The notes beneath the pieces are model-generated. The model saw only the letters and a program-made list of their open reading frames with translations. It searched no databases and was not told the origin of the DNA. Shown piece after piece: positions 17,072 through 26,090 of a DNA stretch of 64,000 bases (position 1 is its first letter; each line of letters begins with the position of its first letter). Source of the DNA: Roseicella frigidaeris (GTDB taxonomy: Bacteria; Pseudomonadota; Alphaproteobacteria; Acetobacterales; Acetobacteraceae); assembly GCF_003258945.1 (NCBI RefSeq), contig NZ_QLIX01000012.1:1-64000 (forward strand), given 5' to 3'. The translations under genes were made by a program, and so were the position numbers.

Positions 17072-20000
17072 ATGATCTCCGGCGTCTTCGTCGACCGGCC
17101 GCGGCTGGCGATCGTCATCGCGATCGTCACGACCCTTGCCGGCGCCCTCGCTCTGCTGCGCATCCCGGTCGCGCAGTTCCCGGACATCGTGCCGCCGCAG
17201 GTCTCGGTGCAGGCCACCTATCCCGGCGCCTCGGCCGCGGTGGTGGAGGCGACGGTCGGGCAGATCATCGAAAGCGCCGTCAACGGCGTCGAGAACATGA
17301 TCTACATGCGGTCGAACAGCGCCAATGACGGCACCTACCAGTTGAGCGTCAGCTTCGCCCTCGGCACGAATGCCGACATCAACACCGTCAACGTCAACAA
17401 CCGCATCCAGGCCAACCTGGCGCGCCTGCCGCAGGAGGTGCAGCGCTCCGGGCTCATCGTGCGCAAGCAGTCCTCCTCGGTGCTGCAATTCGTCGCGCTG
17501 ACCTCGAGCAACCCGGACCACAACCCGATCTACCTGTCGAACTATGCCACGATCAACATGATCGACACCATGGCGCGGGTCCCGGGCGTCGGCCAGGTGA
17601 ACCTGTTCGGCAAGCTCGACTACTCCATGCGCATCTGGTTCGAGATCGACCGGCTGACCAACCTGAACCTGACGCCGCAGGACCTGATCACCGCGATCCA
17701 GAGCCAGAACATCCAGGCCGCGGTCGGCCGCATCGGCGCCCAGCCGATGCCCGACACCCAGCAGATCCAGATGAACATCCAGACTCTCGGGCGCCTGATT
17801 ACGCCCGAGCAGTTCGGCAACATCATCCTCCGGGCCAATTCGGACGGCTCGGTGCTACGCATCCGCGACGTCGCGCGGGTCGAGCTCGGCGCGCAGAGCA
17901 TGGATACCGTCTCGCGCCTCAATGGCCGGCCGGCCGTGACCATGGGCGTCTACCTCTCGCCGGGCGCCAACGCGGTGACGGTCGCCAACGCGATGAACAA
18001 GACGCTCGCCCAGCTGGGCACGCGTTTCCCGGAAGGGCTGAAGGCCCAGGTGCTCTACGACAGCACCACCTTCGTGGTCGACACGATCTACGAGGTGATC
18101 AAGACGCTGCTCGAGGCCTTCATCCTCGTCGTCATCGTCGTCTACCTCTTCCTCGGCTCGCTGCGGGCGACGCTGATCCCGACCATCGCGGTGCCGGTCA
18201 GCCTGATCGGCTCCTTCGCCATCCTGCTGGCCATCGGCTACAGCGCCAACACCATCTCGCTGCTCGGCATGGTGCTGGCGATCGGCATCGTCGTCGACGA
18301 CGCCATCGTGGTGGTGGAGAATGTCGAGCGGGTGCTGGAGGAGCACCCGGACTGGACGCCGAACCAGGCCGTCAAGCAGGCGATGAACGAGATCACCGCG
18401 CCGATCATCGCCATCACCCTGGTGCTGCTCTCGGTCTTCGTCCCCATCGCCTTCATCCCCGGCCTCTCCGGCGTGCTGTTCCGGCAGTTCGCGGTGACCA
18501 TCTCGGCGGCGATGGTGATCTCGGCCATCAACGCGCTGACCCTCTCGCCGGCGCTCTGCGTGCTGTTCCTCCGCCACACCGGGCCGAAGCGCGGCCCGAT
18601 CAAGTACGTGCTGCGGGGCATCGACAAGGTGCGGGACGGCTATGCGGCGGTGGTGCGGCGGATCGTGCGCATCTCGGTCGTCTCCCTCGCCATCACGGCC
18701 GCCATCGCCTTCAGCATCTTCGCCATCGGCTCGAAGACGCCGCAGGGCTTCCTGCCGCAGGAGGACCAGGGCACCTTCTTCGTGCAGGTCCAGCTGCCGC
18801 AGGCCGCCTCCCTCTCCCGCACGCGCGAGGCGGTCGAGCAGGTGGAGGGCATCCTCAAGCAGATCCCGGCGGTGGAGAACGTCCTCTCGATCGTCGGCTT
18901 CAGCCTGATCGACCAGGGCGCGCAGTCCAACTCCGCCTTCATGGTGGCGCGGCTGAAGCCCTTCGACCAACGGACCAGCCCGGGCGATTCGGTCTTCGCC
19001 TCCATCGGCCGGGTCTTCGGCGCCGGCGCCGCGGTGCGCACGGCCAATGTCGTCGCCTTCAACCTGCCGCCCATCATCGGCCTCGGCACCGGCGGCGGCT
19101 TCGAGTACCAGCTGCAGGACCTGCAGGGCCGCGATCCGGCCGAGCTGGGCAGCGCCATGCTGGGCCTGATCGTCGCCGCCAACCAGGACCCGCGGCTGCA
19201 GCAGGTCTTCTCCACCTTCTCCGCCACCACGCCCTCGCTCTACCTCGACGTGGACCGGGACAAGGCGCAGGCGCTCGGCGTGCCGATCAGCTCCATCTTC
19301 CAGGCGCTGCAGGCCTCGCTCGGCGGCTACTACGTCAACGACCTCAACCTGTTCGGCCGCACCTGGCAGGTGAACATCCAGGCCGAGGCGAAGGACCGCG
19401 ACGAGGTCTCCGACATCTGGCGCATCCGCGTGCGCAGCAACAGCGGCGACATGGTGCCGCTGCGCGCCCTCGCGGATGTCCGCATCGTGGTCGGGCCGCA
19501 GACCATCAGCCGATACAACAACTACCGCGCCGTGCTGATCAACGGCTCGCCGCGCGCCGGCGTCTCCTCGGGCGACGCCCTGGCGGCCATGGAGGAGCTC
19601 TCGGCGCGGGTGCTGCCGGCCGGCTACAGCTTCGAATGGACCGGCACCGCCTATCAGGAGAAGCTGGCCGCCGGGCAGACCATCTACGTGGTCGCGCTCG
19701 CCGTGCTCTTCGCCTACCTGTTCCTGGTGGCGCTCTACGAGAGCTGGACCATCCCGGTCCCGGTGCTGATGTCCGTCGTCGTCGGCGGCCTCGGCTCCTT
19801 CCTGGCGATCGTGATCGCCGGGCTCAGCCTCGACGTCTACGCCCAGATCGGCCTGGTGGTGCTGATCGCGCTGGCGGCGAAGAACGGCATCCTGATCATC
19901 GAATTCGCCAAGGAGGCGCGCGAGCGCGGGCTGTCGATCCGCGACGCCGCCATCGAGGGGTCGCGCCTGCGCTTCCGCGCCGTCATGATGACCTCGATCG

Positions 20001-20284
20001 CTTTCTGCCTCGGCCTGCTGCCGCTGGTGACGGCGACCGGCGCGGCGATGCTCTCCCGCCGGGCCGTCGGCACCCCGGTCTTCGGCGGCATGCTCGCGGC
20101 CTCGCTCGTCGGCATCTTCATGATCCCGATGCTCTACGTGACCTTCCAATGGACGCGCGAGAAGGTGAAATCCTGGTTCGGCATCGAGCCGCCCGGCACC
20201 TCCGGCGGCGGCCATGGCACCAGCGGCCATGGCGAGGGGCCCCAACCCGGCGGCGGCAAGCGCACGCCCGAGATGGTGAAGTAG
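17072..20284 (+). CDS. RND multidrug efflux permease (HAE1/AcrB family)
   Basis: Encodes 1070 residues, the normal length for an AcrB/MexB-type proton-driven inner-membrane pump. Twelve transmembrane segments and two large periplasmic loops are apparent. The signature [22 protein letters not shown] is at the N-terminus. The proton-relay Asp pair lies in [19 protein letters not shown], and the porter region [11 protein letters not shown] is present. The C-terminus is Gly/His-rich ([12 protein letters not shown]), which is unusual but outside the fold. The preceding adaptor gene forms an operon with it. The substrate range is unknown, and no dedicated regulator is adjacent. Confidence 0.95.
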   Translation: MISGVFVDRPRLAIVIAIVTTLAGALALLRIPVAQFPDIVPPQVSVQATYPGASAAVVEATVGQIIESAVNGVENMIYMRSNSANDGTYQLSVSFALGTNADINTVNVNNRIQANLARLPQEVQRSGLIVRKQSSSVLQFVALTSSNPDHNPIYLSNYATINMIDTMARVPGVGQVNLFGKLDYSMRIWFEIDRLTNLNLTPQDLITAIQSQNIQAAVGRIGAQPMPDTQQIQMNIQTLGRLITPEQFGNIILRANSDGSVLRIRDVARVELGAQSMDTVSRLNGRPAVTMGVYLSPGANAVTVANAMNKTLAQLGTRFPEGLKAQVLYDSTTFVVDTIYEVIKTLLEAFILVVIVVYLFLGSLRATLIPTIAVPVSLIGSFAILLAIGYSANTISLLGMVLAIGIVVDDAIVVVENVERVLEEHPDWTPNQAVKQAMNEITAPIIAITLVLLSVFVPIAFIPGLSGVLFRQFAVTISAAMVISAINALTLSPALCVLFLRHTGPKRGPIKYVLRGIDKVRDGYAAVVRRIVRISVVSLAITAAIAFSIFAIGSKTPQGFLPQEDQGTFFVQVQLPQAASLSRTREAVEQVEGILKQIPAVENVLSIVGFSLIDQGAQSNSAFMVARLKPFDQRTSPGDSVFASIGRVFGAGAAVRTANVVAFNLPPIIGLGTGGGFEYQLQDLQGRDPAELGSAMLGLIVAANQDPRLQQVFSTFSATTPSLYLDVDRDKAQALGVPISSIFQALQASLGGYYVNDLNLFGRTWQVNIQAEAKDRDEVSDIWRIRVRSNSGDMVPLRALADVRIVVGPQTISRYNNYRAVLINGSPRAGVSSGDALAAMEELSARVLPAGYSFEWTGTAYQEKLAAGQTIYVVALAVLFAYLFLVALYESWTIPVPVLMSVVVGGLGSFLAIVIAGLSLDVYAQIGLVVLIALAAKNGILIIEFAKEARERGLSIRDAAIEGSRLRFRAVMMTSIAFCLGLLPLVTATGAAMLSRRAVGTPVFGGMLAASLVGIFMIPMLYVTFQWTREKVKSWFGIEPPGTSGGGHGTSGHGEGPQPGGGKRTPEMVK

Positions 20285-20286
20285 CC

Positions 20287-20775
20287 ATGCCCCTGGCCCG
20301 GCTCCTCCTGCTCCTCGGCCTGGCGGCGCCCTGGCCGGCGCTGGCGCAGCAGCTCGTGCTGCGCGGCGCCGATGGCCGGGAGGTCACGCTCACCGCCGCC
20401 GAGATCGCCGCCATGCCGCATGAGCGCCAGCGGCTGGAGGCGCCCGGCCATGCGGCGGCGGCCTTCGAGGGCGTGCCGCTCGGCGCGCTGCTCGCCCGGC
20501 TGGGGGCGCCGCAGGGCCAGGCCCTGCGTGGGCCGGCGCTTGCCCTCGTCGTCGTGGCGCGGGCCCGGGATGGCTATGTCGTCAGCTTCTCCCTGGCCGA
20601 GACCGACCCGACGCTGCGGCCGGGCGGCGTGTTCCTCGCCGATCGTCGGGCCGATGGGCCGCTCGGGCCCGAGGAGGGCCCCTTCCGCCTCGTCGTCCCG
20701 AGCGAGCAGCGGCCCGCCCGCTCGGCCCGGATGATCGAGCGGATCGAGCTGCGGGACATGCGCGCCACGCCGTGA
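20287..20775 (+). CDS. Small periplasmic molybdopterin-binding-fold (sulfite oxidase-like) protein
   Basis: A 162-residue secreted protein: signal peptide to about residue 20 (LLLLGLAAPWPALAQ), then LRGADGREVTLTAAEIAAMPHE, FEGVPLGALLARLGAP, ARARDGYVVSFSLAETDP and GPFRLVVPSEQRPARSARMIERIELR. This is the pattern of the oxidoreductase molybdopterin-binding fold in a minimal form. The Cys that holds molybdenum in sulfite oxidases is absent, so it is probably not a working Mo enzyme and may bind a ligand. Its ATG is two bases after the RND permease stop, so it may be the third gene of the efflux operon. Confidence 0.7.
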   Translation: MPLARLLLLLGLAAPWPALAQQLVLRGADGREVTLTAAEIAAMPHERQRLEAPGHAAAAFEGVPLGALLARLGAPQGQALRGPALALVVVARARDGYVVSFSLAETDPTLRPGGVFLADRRADGPLGPEEGPFRLVVPSEQRPARSARMIERIELRDMRATP

Positions 20776-20840
20776 CACCCCTTTTCTTCCGCCCCGGCGG
20801 TGGCAGATGATGGGGCGAGCTTGAGATCGGGAGAGGGACG

Positions 20841-23180
20841 ATGGCCAAATTCGGGTTGAGCCAGCCGCTGCGCCGGATCGAGGATCCGCGCCTGCTCAAG
20901 GGCGGCGGCCGCTATACGGACGACATCGCGGTGAAGTCGGGTGCGGCGCATGGCGTGGTCCTGCGCAGCCCGCATGCGGCGGCGAGGATCCTCTCGATCG
21001 ACACCGCACCGGCCCTCGCCGTCCCGGGCGTGCTCGCCGTCATCACCGCGAAGGAGTGGAAGGAGGAGGGGCTCGGCGAGATCCCCTGCGTCATCCCGCT
21101 GAAGAACTCGGACGGCACGCCACGGGCCGAGACGCCGCGCGGCGCGCTGGCCGAGGACCGCGTGCGCTATGTCGGCGATCCGGTCGCCTTCATCGTCGCC
21201 GAGACGCCGCAGGCGGCGCGCGACGGCGCCGAGGCGGTGCTGGTCGAGTACGACCTGCTGCCCTCCGCGACCGAGCTCGCCACGGCGCATGAGCCGGGCG
21301 CGCCGCTGGTCTGGGACGGCGTTGCGAACAACATCGTCTTCGACTGGGATACCGGCGACAAGGCGAAGGCCGAGGCGCTGATGCAGCAGGCCGCGCATGT
21401 GACGCGGCTGACGGTGGTGAACAACCGCGTCGTCGTCGCCAGCATGGAGGGCCGCGCCGCCACCGCGGAATACGACGCGGCGAGCGAGAAATTCACCCTC
21501 ACCTGCGGCACCCAGGGCTCCTGGCTGGTCAAGGGCCTGCTCGCCGCCAATGTCTTCCACGTGCCGGAGGAGAAGATCCGCGTCGTCACCCCCGATGTCG
21601 GCGGCGGCTTCGGCATGAAGCTCTACCTCTATGCCGAGTATGCCCTGGTCTGCATGGCGGCGCGGCGCCTGCAGCGGCCGGTGCGCTGGACCGCCGACCG
21701 GACCGAGGCCTTCCAGTCCGACACGCATGGCCGCGACAACATCACCCTCGGCGAGCTGGCCCTCGACAAGGAGGGCAGGTTCCTCGCGCTGCGGACGCGG
21801 AACTACGCCAATATGGGCGCCTATCTCAACACCTTCGCGCCCATGATCCCGACCATGGCAGGCACCAAGGTGCTGGCCAGCGTCTATAATTTCCAGGCGA
21901 TCCACGCCCGGGTCATCGGCGTGCTGACCAACACCGTCCCGGTCGATGCCTATCGCGGCGCCGGCCGGCCGGAGAGCAACTACGTGGTGGAGCGGCTGAT
22001 CGACGCTGCGGCGCGCGAGCTCGGCATCGACCGGGTCGAGATCCGCAAGCGCAACATGGTGACGCAGAGCGCCATGCCCTACACCTCCGCCATGGGCCAG
22101 CGCTACGACAGCGGCGAGTTCCCGCGCGTGCTGGATGCGGCGCTCGAGAAGATCGACTGGGCCGGCTTCCAGGGGCGCCGCGCTGCTTCCGAGGCCAAGG
22201 GCAAGCGGCGCGGCATCGGCCTCGCCTACTATCTGGAGGCGACCGGCGGCGGCCCGACCGAGCGCGCCGAGGTGCGCTTCGCCGCCGACGGCTTCGCCGA
22301 GGTGCTGGTCGGCACGCAATCCACCGGCCAGGGCCACGAGACCGCCTATGCCATGCTGACCTCGCATGAGCTCGGCATCCCGATCGAGAAGATCCGCATC
22401 ATCCAGGGCGATTCCGACGAGATCCCGACCGGCGGCGGCACCGGCGGCGCCCGCTCCCTCTACTCCGAGGGCCAGGCGATCCTGCTGACCACGGCGACGG
22501 TGATCGAGAAGGGCAAGCAGGCTGCCTCCGAGCATCTCGAGGCCGCCGTCGCGGATATCGAGTTCACGCCGGGCCAGGGCCGCTTCGCGGTGGTCGGCAC
22601 CGACCGCGGCGTCGGCATCCTCGACCTCGCCCGCATCCAGAAGGAGCGGGCGGCGAAGGGCGAGCCGGCGACGCTGCTCGACGCCGCCGAGGTGGCGGAC
22701 ATCCAGTTCCACACCTTCCCCAATGGCTGCCACATCGCCGAGGTGGAGGTGGAGCCGGAGACCGGCCTCATCAGTGTGCAGCGCTACATCGTCGTCGACG
22801 ATGTCGGGCATGCCATCAACCCGCTGATCGTGCGCGGCCAGGTGCATGGCGGCGTGGCGCAGGGCATCGGCCAGGCGGTGCACGAGCGCACGGCCTATGA
22901 CCGGGAGAGCGGCCAGCTCCTCTCCGCCTCCTTCATGGACTATGCGCTGCCGCGGGCGGAGGACCTGCCGGATATCGAGGTCGAGCTGATCGAGGTGCCC
23001 TGCGAGACCAACCCGCTCGGCGTGAAGGGCGCGGGCGAGGCGGGCGCGGTCGGCTCGCCGCCGGCGCTGATGAATGCGCTGGTCGATGCGCTCGCCACGG
23101 TCGGCGTGCAGCATATCGACATGCCGGCGACGCCGGAGGCGGTGTGGAAGGCGATCGCCGGGGCGAAGCTGGCGGCCTGA
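20841..23180 (+). CDS. Molybdenum hydroxylase large subunit (CoxL/xanthine dehydrogenase family, form II-like)
   Basis: A 779-residue molybdopterin-cytosine-dinucleotide subunit of the aldehyde oxidase/xanthine dehydrogenase/CO dehydrogenase family. The N-terminal GQ-less RRIEDPRLLKGGGRYTDDI is typical. GGGFGMK is near residue 253, AYRGAGRPE near 369, and the catalytic GAGEAGAVG with Glu near 730. The AYRGAGR loop (instead of AYRCSFR) argues against true CO oxidation and for a form II enzyme hydroxylating an aldehyde or N-heterocycle. FAD and 2Fe-2S subunits normally encoded beside it are absent from this window. The start follows GGGAGAGGGACG. Confidence 0.92.
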   Translation: MAKFGLSQPLRRIEDPRLLKGGGRYTDDIAVKSGAAHGVVLRSPHAAARILSIDTAPALAVPGVLAVITAKEWKEEGLGEIPCVIPLKNSDGTPRAETPRGALAEDRVRYVGDPVAFIVAETPQAARDGAEAVLVEYDLLPSATELATAHEPGAPLVWDGVANNIVFDWDTGDKAKAEALMQQAAHVTRLTVVNNRVVVASMEGRAATAEYDAASEKFTLTCGTQGSWLVKGLLAANVFHVPEEKIRVVTPDVGGGFGMKLYLYAEYALVCMAARRLQRPVRWTADRTEAFQSDTHGRDNITLGELALDKEGRFLALRTRNYANMGAYLNTFAPMIPTMAGTKVLASVYNFQAIHARVIGVLTNTVPVDAYRGAGRPESNYVVERLIDAAARELGIDRVEIRKRNMVTQSAMPYTSAMGQRYDSGEFPRVLDAALEKIDWAGFQGRRAASEAKGKRRGIGLAYYLEATGGGPTERAEVRFAADGFAEVLVGTQSTGQGHETAYAMLTSHELGIPIEKIRIIQGDSDEIPTGGGTGGARSLYSEGQAILLTTATVIEKGKQAASEHLEAAVADIEFTPGQGRFAVVGTDRGVGILDLARIQKERAAKGEPATLLDAAEVADIQFHTFPNGCHIAEVEVEPETGLISVQRYIVVDDVGHAINPLIVRGQVHGGVAQGIGQAVHERTAYDRESGQLLSASFMDYALPRAEDLPDIEVELIEVPCETNPLGVKGAGEAGAVGSPPALMNALVDALATVGVQHIDMPATPEAVWKAIAGAKLAA

Positions 23181-23234
23181 TTTCACCCCCAGGAAGCCGC
23201 TGGCGCGGCTCTGCGGGGGCCCCGTGATTCACAG

Positions 23235-23277
23235 CCTGCCGCGGCGAAGCCGCGGCAGGGCAACGGGCAGCGATAAG
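23235..23277 (+). repeat. REP-like hairpin, copy 2
   Basis: Perfect 11-bp stem CCTGCCGCGGC (23235-23245) and GCCGCGGCAGG (23249-23259) with a GAA loop, followed by GCAACGGGCAGCGA. It lies between the converging CoxL-type and rsmA genes and is the best preserved copy of the family. Confidence 0.75.
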
Positions 23278-23296
23278 ATGGGCGGGCCTGGTCCGC

Positions 23297-24151
23297 CTAT
23301 CCCTGCCGCGCCAGCAGCGCCCGCGCCAGGCGGTCGAATTCGGCGATGCCGAGCGTCTCCGCCCGCCGCTGCCCCTCGATCCCCGCCGCCGCCAGCAGCC
23401 CCTCGGCATCGCCGAGGCTCTTCAGCGCGCCGCGCAGCATCTTGCGCCGCTGGCCGAAGGCAGCCGCGGTCAGCCGCTCCATGCTGCGGAACAGCGCCGG
23501 GCCGGGATCCTCGGCATGCGGCACGAAGCCGACCACCGCCGACCAGACCTTGGGCGGCGGGCTGAAGGCGCCGGGCGGCAGGCGCAGCAGCAGGTCGCAG
23601 CGGCAGCGCCACTGCGCCAGCACCGCGAGCCGCCCATAGGCCTCCGTGTCCGGGGCGGCGCAGATGCGCTCCGCCACCTCCTGCTGGAACATCAGCGCCA
23701 TGCCCTCCAGCGCCGCGGCGCCGCGCAGCCAGCCGACGAGCAGCGGCGTCGCCACGTTGTAGGGCAGGTTGGCGATGATCTTCCGGGGCGCCGGCAGCAG
23801 GCCCACTAGGTCGATGGCCAGCGCATCGGCCTCGATCACCCGAAGCCGCCCGGGATGGGCCGCCTCCAGCTCCGCCAGCGCGGCGACGGCGCGCCGGTCC
23901 AGCTCCACCGCCGTCACCGCCGCGGCGGGCGAGGCGAGCAGCGCCCGGGTCAGGCCGCCCGGCCCCGGCCCCACCTCCAGCACCTGCCGCCCGGCGAGAT
24001 CACCGGCCAGCGCCGCGATGCGCCGGCACAGAGCCTCGTCGAGCAGGAAATGCTGGCCGAGGGATTTCCGCGCATCCAGCCCGTGCCGGGCGATGGTCTC
24101 GCGCAGCGAGGGCAGCGCGCCGCCCGCTGCCGCTCCCTCCGGCAGCGTCAG
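23297..24151 (-). CDS. rsmA: 16S rRNA dimethyladenosine transferase
   Basis: RsmA/KsgA, about 284 residues, dimethylates the two adjacent adenines in the 3' hairpin of 16S rRNA. Family motifs are RKSLGQHFLLD near the N-terminus, SAM-binding EVGPGPGGLTR, DALAIDL and the adenine-binding NLPYNVATPLL. The start is a puzzle. Reading back from the conserved N-terminus there is no ATG, GTG or TTG in frame before the surA stop. The most plausible start is a CTG (24149-24151) overlapping the TGA of surA, giving (M)TLPEGAAAGGALPSL. A GTG at 23983 would delete the conserved KSLGQHFL region and is rejected. Confidence 0.9.
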   Translation of the reverse strand: MTLPEGAAAGGALPSLRETIARHGLDARKSLGQHFLLDEALCRRIAALAGDLAGRQVLEVGPGPGGLTRALLASPAAAVTAVELDRRAVAALAELEAAHPGRLRVIEADALAIDLVGLLPAPRKIIANLPYNVATPLLVGWLRGAAALEGMALMFQQEVAERICAAPDTEAYGRLAVLAQWRCRCDLLLRLPPGAFSPPPKVWSAVVGFVPHAEDPGPALFRSMERLTAAAFGQRRKMLRGALKSLGDAEGLLAAAGIEGQRRAETLGIAEFDRLARALLARQG

Positions 24152-25458
24152 TGCCGCATCTCGAGCTGCGCCCGACGCCGCAGGTCGCGTTGCAGCTGCC
24201 GGGAGAGGTTCTCGATCCGGTCGCGGAGGATCTGCTGCTTCAGCTCCTCCGGCGTCACCTCGGCGAGGTTCCGGGTGTCGCGCGAGCAGACCATCATCAC
24301 GATCACCCCGTCGGGCGTCAGGATGGGCTGCGAGGCCTTGCCGGGCGTCAGCCCCGCCAGCAGCGCCTTCAAGGGCGGCGGGTTCACCGTCTCCAGCCGG
24401 ATGAGGCCGGGATCGACCGGCCGGTCGCCGGCGCCGTTGCTGCGCGCCGCCGTCTCCACCGCGTCGCAGCTCCGCGCGCCGGCGGCCAGGCGCTGCGCCT
24501 TCTCCACCTGATCGCGCTGCTGCTGCGTCGGGTTGTTCGGGTCGAGCGTGCCGCTGAAGGGGAAGAAGGCCTGGCGCATGCTGATCATGGTCGCCATGTC
24601 GCGGCCGGTCTCGCGCTTCTGCCGCAGCGAGATGATCTGGAAGCCGCCGGGCACGCGGATCGGGTTGCTGATGGCGCCGGGCGGCATGCGCTCGAGCACC
24701 GAGGCGACCTCGGGGTCCACCTCCTCCTTGCGCACCCAGCCCAGGTCGCCGCCCTGCAGCGCCGTCTGCGCCTGGCTGAACTGCGTCGCGGCGATCGGGA
24801 AGGGCGTGCCGCGGCGAAGCTGGCCGATGACATCCTCGACGAAGCGCCGGACCTGCGGCTCGTTCGTCGGATCGTCCACCGGGACGAAGATCTCCGAGGC
24901 CAGGTATTCCGGCTGGCCGACCCGCGCCTTGGCGTTGCGCATCGCCTCGTCCACCTCGGACTGGGCGGGCTCGGCATTCGGGCCGAGCTGCTGGCGGATC
25001 AGCCGCGCCCAGCCGATCTGGGTGCGGATCTGGTCATACAGCACGCGCGGCGCCACGCCGACCTGGGTGAGCTGCTGGCGCAGCGTCCCGGGGGGCAGGT
25101 TGTTGCGCTTCTCCAGCTCGCTGACCGCATCGGCGACATCGGCATCCGTCACCGGGATGCGGCGGCGCCGCACCTCCTGCAGCCGCAGCCGCTCATCGAC
25201 CAGCAGCCGGGACACCTGCGGCGAGAGCCGGTCGAGCGTCTCGGGCGCGACCGCGATGCCGGCATTGAGGGCGAAGAGCCGGGCGCGGCCGATGACGTCG
25301 GCGCGGCTGATCACCTCCCCGTTCACCACCGCGACGATGCGGTTGGCCTGGGCGGCCGCCTGGGATTGCGGCGGCAGCTGCGCTGCAGCGTGCTGCGCAA
25401 GGGCCGGGCCCGCCAGCAGCACGGCGAGCGGCAGGGCGAGGAGGGGAAAACGCGGCAT
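24148..25458 (-). CDS. surA: Periplasmic chaperone/peptidyl-prolyl isomerase SurA
   Basis: A 436-residue SurA-type foldase. Signal peptide (PLLALPLAVLLAGPALA) is followed by the SurA N-terminal domain (IVAVVNGEVISRADVIGRARLF) and a parvulin domain around residues 190-300 (YLASEIFVPVDDP, GGDLGWVRKEEVDPEVASVL, PGAISNPIRVPGGFQIISL). A degenerate second parvulin region lies before the C-terminal helix. It escorts outer-membrane proteins to the BAM machine. The start MPRFPLLALP at 25458 begins the signal peptide. The gene overlaps rsmA by four bases, the usual alphaproteobacterial order, but lptD is not next to it here. Confidence 0.92.
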   Translation of the reverse strand: MPRFPLLALPLAVLLAGPALAQHAAAQLPPQSQAAAQANRIVAVVNGEVISRADVIGRARLFALNAGIAVAPETLDRLSPQVSRLLVDERLRLQEVRRRRIPVTDADVADAVSELEKRNNLPPGTLRQQLTQVGVAPRVLYDQIRTQIGWARLIRQQLGPNAEPAQSEVDEAMRNAKARVGQPEYLASEIFVPVDDPTNEPQVRRFVEDVIGQLRRGTPFPIAATQFSQAQTALQGGDLGWVRKEEVDPEVASVLERMPPGAISNPIRVPGGFQIISLRQKRETGRDMATMISMRQAFFPFSGTLDPNNPTQQQRDQVEKAQRLAAGARSCDAVETAARSNGAGDRPVDPGLIRLETVNPPPLKALLAGLTPGKASQPILTPDGVIVMMVCSRDTRNLAEVTPEELKQQILRDRIENLSRQLQRDLRRRAQLEMRH

Positions 25459-25469
25459 GGCCCCGCTCT

Positions 25470-26090
25470 CTACCCGCCGGCGGGCGGCAGGGCCATACCC
25501 TGCGGCACCGGGCCGGGCGCCCCGAACCAGGCGGCGAAGGCGGCGAAGGTCCCGGCCGCCGCCTCCAGCATCGCCGCGCGGCGCTCCGGATCGGCGCCGC
25601 AACGCTCAAGCGCATCGCAGCATTCGCGCCACAGCGCGGCATGCCGCGGCCCATGGCCGAGCAGGAAGCGCCGCCCCGCCTCGCCCGGCGGCAGCAATCC
25701 GTCCAGGGCCCGCGCGAGGTGCCGCCCCCCCAGCGTCGAGCCCTCGGTCACATAGAGGCAGCCGAGCGCCCGGGCGGCGCTGCCAAGCGGCGGCAGCGCC
25801 GCCAGGCCCATCTCGCCCGCATCGACCCCGAGCGCGGCCAGATCGGCCTCGATCAGCCAGGCCCGCTGCCGCTCGGCCAGCCGGATGCCCCAGGGAGCGA
25901 GATCCGGCGCCGCGCCCAGGGCTGCCTCGGCGCCGCGATGGAAGCCGAGGAAGCGCCGCAGCAGCGCGGCATAGGCGGCGCGGTCGAGCTGCCCGGCCGC
26001 CAGCGCCGCCAGCGCCGGCAGGCCATGCAGCCGCGCATGGATCTCGCCGGTCGCGGCGCGCAGGGCCGCCCGCACCGGGGTTTCGCTCAT
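25470..26090 (-). CDS. Heme oxygenase (biliverdin-producing)
   Basis: A 206-residue alpha-helical heme oxygenase. The N-terminal helix EIHARLHGLPAL carries the likely proximal heme His, and the distal-helix block LGCLYVTEGSTLGGRHLARAL is characteristic of bacterial HemO/BphO proteins. It would open heme to biliverdin with release of iron and CO. Its ATG overlaps the mutL stop by four bases, and surA starts 12 bases after its own stop, so it sits inside a repair/folding operon. No bacteriophytochrome or heme uptake gene is adjacent, leaving iron recycling or bilin supply open. Confidence 0.88.
   Translation of the reverse strand: MSETPVRAALRAATGEIHARLHGLPALAALAAGQLDRAAYAALLRRFLGFHRGAEAALGAAPDLAPWGIRLAERQRAWLIEADLAALGVDAGEMGLAALPPLGSAARALGCLYVTEGSTLGGRHLARALDGLLPPGEAGRRFLLGHGPRHAALWRECCDALERCGADPERRAAMLEAAAGTFAAFAAWFGAPGPVPQGMALPPAGG

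Noticed and set aside
23297-23983. Short rsmA starting at the GTG at 23983
   Set aside because: It would remove the conserved KSLGQHFLLD region, which is clearly encoded upstream in the same frame.
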